Below are positions 61,654 to 64,000 of a stretch of 64,000 nucleotides of DNA, piece by piece. Location of the stretch: NCBI GenBank assembly GCA_037176725.1, contig JAZBRS010000077.1, positions 1,922,001 through 1,986,000 of the forward strand, read 5' to 3'. Every line of letters begins with the position of its first letter. Position 1 is the first letter of the stretch. The notes under the pieces were generated by a model. It was not told where the DNA came from and did not search any database. It saw nothing but the letters and a program-made list of their open reading frames with translations. Both the position numbers and the translations under genes were made by a program. Source of the stretch: Posidonia oceanica (Eukaryota > Streptophyta > Magnoliopsida > Alismatales > Posidoniaceae).

Positions 61654-64000
61654 TGTAGCAATCCCGATCGGAATCAGGCTCGCTATTAGCGGCGATTGGA
61701 TCCGAGGAAGAGGCTCAACTCGAAAACACTTAAAATCGAGGAGAAAAGAGAAAGATAAGACAAATCAGAGTCGCCACCATGTCCATTAACGGGAGACAAG
61801 GAAAACCGGGGGAAATGCGTGAATTAACACGCAAAACCAAGCAAGGAATGCAAAGCAAAGCAATGCAAGGGAAAACAAATGCAAATGCATGCAAAAGGGA
61901 TGACTCTAGCCTAGGATAAGGGCAGTATGGTCATTGCGGGCCAAAAGACAGGGCAAGGACTCCTGTTACGTGCGGGGAAGGTGTTAGGCACCCCCGACAC
62001 GCCCGAGAATCGGTCTTTCTAGGCTTACGCTCGCATACGCGGAGAAATGCAGGATTGAATGCCTATGTGCCTATGAATGCCTAAATGAATGCTCAAGGTG
62101 TGCTCTAAGTGGGAGGATGCAGAGCAAGGAAGCAAACGTGCTGTCTAAGTGCTCAGCTACGCTGTCTGTGTTCCGAACCGGGCAAAACCTGGCTCGTGAG
62201 AACTCCAGGCAGTAAGCATCACAGCCCTATATGCAAATGCAAGCGAAAAAGCAAAACAACGGCAAAACCATGCAATGCGATCGACATGCAAAAGAAAACG
62301 GCGTAAAACACGCAAAACGAGGCGAAAAACAAGAAAGCGCGCAAAACAGTGCAAAAAGACAAGATTGGCAGGCAAAACGGGCGAGAAAGCAAGGCGGCAC
62401 GCAAATCGGTGCAAAAGACGATGTCGGGCACACAAAACTGTGCCAAAAATAGGGCGAGCACGCAAAACGGTGCCAAAACGAGAGCGGGCACGCAAAACAG
62501 TGCCAAAAGCAGCGAGATAAAACCTCGGAAAAACCGTGCGAATGCAAATGCAAGGAAAAGATTAGAAGCAGTAAAAGGAGAAGTAGAACAATGTATGTGT
62601 GAGAACAGGCGCTGTTCGGGGCCACACAGAGTAGATGTGAAGACCTACAAAGGGGAGAGTGAGCAAACGGAGGGATTACCACTCCTTTGTGACCGTTTCC
62701 CACTAAATCGTTCCACGATCTGTCTCGCACACTGCCCAAAGCTCGCGATGCGATCGGATCGTGGAAAAGAGGGAAGAAAGTCACATTAAGTGGTAAATCC
62801 AGGGAAAACTCAACACAAAACACATGGGGAAACGCGAAACGGGGATCTAAGTTGACAAGCAGAAAGGGGAGGTCCTATTCTACATGCTCAAAGAGACAGA
62901 AATCGAAAACAAGGAAAACTATGCAAATGGCATGCAAATGAATGCAATGCAGGGGTTCAGGAGGACATACCTGGAAATCCAGGAGCCTGATCTGAGATCT
63001 GTCTAGTCCATGCTGAAGAGCGCTTCGCTGCGGTCGCCTGGGCAGCTTACTTGAAGAGATCCAACGGCCGGGTTGCAAGATATCGCCGCTTCAAGGGAGG
63101 AGGGCCAGAACAGGGGAGAAGAACAGATCTAAGTGTTCAGGAGGTCCTAGGGGTGTGCAAAAGGTCCTCCCAAGTGAAGGGGAGCTAAAGGTGCTTAGTG
63201 TGTGCAAAAGGATGCTGAAATGCAAGACTAAATGAATGCAGGATGCATGCAAAAGCAAGAAGAGACAAGGGGAAAAACTTGGAAAAGACAAGAGTTCAGA
63301 TGCATTTTTGAAAAAGAAAAGGGGCTAAATGCAAGTTTTCACAAAGGATGGGGTCCACAGAGGAGGGTTTTGAAAATAGGAGAGGGCAGGGCTTTATTTT
63401 GCAAAAGATTGGGTTCAGAAAGATATTTTGAAAAGAGGGTATGCATCAGAAGAAGTTTTGAAAACAAACGGAAATCAGAGTGTAATTTGGAAAAATTCTG
63501 GGGTCTAAAGTGCAAATTTTCCAGAAAACAGGGTTCTGGGGAGTCCGGGAATGCAAGTGGAGGGTCTACATGCAATTTTGTAAGCATAGGAGCTAAGATG
63601 CAACTTTAGGGGCAAAACAGTCTTTTTACAAGGTTTTTAAAGGATGCAAGGACCTACGTGTGATTTTTGAATCATGCAGGGGTCAAATATGCAATTTTAT
63701 ATGGTAAACATGCTCTGAAATCAAAAGACAGGACTGATGTGCAATTTTTTGAAAAAACAGGGTTGAAAATGCAATGCAATAAGCAAAAATGCATGCAGGA
63801 TGGTTACTGTCCATTTAAAATGGACCTATATGCAAAAATAAAAAAACAGGAGGTAAAATATGCAATGCAGTATGCAAAAATTAAAAATGAAGCCTAAGTT
63901 ACTACAGTGCATGGACCTAAATGCAAAATCAGAAACATGCAGGGGGCCAGAATGCAATGCAATATGGCAAAATCAATGAATTTAAATTAAATGAACTACT
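61654..64000 (-). repeat. 5' LTR of element C, terminal 2,347 bp (cut by window end)
   Basis: Colinear with 39,748-42,124 in the 3' LTR, including the shared block (61,956-62,021), the PBS-like core (near 61,768), the 30-bp tandem array (62,280-62,515) and ATGCAATTTT-type repeats. By eye about 32 mismatches and one net 30-bp gap. The rest lies beyond the window. Confidence 0.92.

Larger units (their letters stand above)
39748..64000 (-). mobile_element. Element C: young, very large Tat-type retrotransposon
   Basis: Minus strand. 3' LTR 39,748-45,718, internal region 45,719-61,653, and 5' LTR from 61,654 off the right edge. The two LTR copies are colinear over the visible 2.35 kb with about 32 mismatches by eye (about 1.4%) and a net 30-bp length difference. 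If both LTRs are 5.97 kb the whole is about 28 kb. The gag-pro-pol frame is one long reading frame broken by five stops and one single-base deletion; the accessory ORF is intact. C sits in B's integrase gene. Confidence 0.92.

Overview
This window is plant nuclear DNA made almost entirely of nested long terminal repeat (LTR) retrotransposons of the Ty3/gypsy Tat/Ogre type. I see no host gene that I can defend, no rRNA or tRNA gene and no CRISPR array. The basis is the domain order gag - protease - reverse transcriptase - RNase H - second RNase H - integrase, a Tat-style gag zinc knuckle, a primer binding site (PBS) starting TGGCGACTC, and an extra sense-strand ORF after pol. That ORF resembles the plant mobile domain / DUF7745 group, which points to a flowering plant. 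The species cannot be read from the sequence.

Five element copies, called A to E here, account for nearly every base. D (minus strand, 1-4,653) shows only its gag start, leader, PBS and 5' LTR; it sits inside the 3' LTR of E. E (minus, 4,654-8,163) keeps part of its 3' LTR, a short 3' UTR and a broken accessory ORF. A 780-bp fragment of unknown origin follows (8,164-8,942). B (minus) starts at 8,943 with the end half of its 3' LTR. A (plus, 11,207-31,121) is inserted in that LTR. B resumes at 31,122 with the other half of the LTR, then 3' UTR, accessory ORF and the end of integrase. C (minus, 39,748 to beyond 64,000) is inserted in B's integrase. C is the youngest and best preserved. Its 3' LTR is 5,971 bp and its internal part about 15.9 kb, so a full copy would be near 28 kb.

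The coding parts work as in other Ty3/gypsy elements: Gag forms the particle, protease cuts the polyprotein, RT with its two RNase H domains makes cDNA primed by a tRNA, and integrase inserts it. All copies are broken. Decay is mainly by in-frame stops, mostly TAG at former CAG codons, as expected from deamination of methylated cytosine.

The most unusual structure is non-coding. The 3' UTRs of A, B and C and the LTRs of A, D and E carry different tandem arrays, but every array is built from short hairpins. In several arrays both arms change together (for example GATAAGT/ACTTATC against GATAGGT/ACCTATC). Also notable are a duplicated PBS in A and C, a PBS-like core inside every LTR end, and a stop at the same codon near the end of the accessory ORF in three copies.
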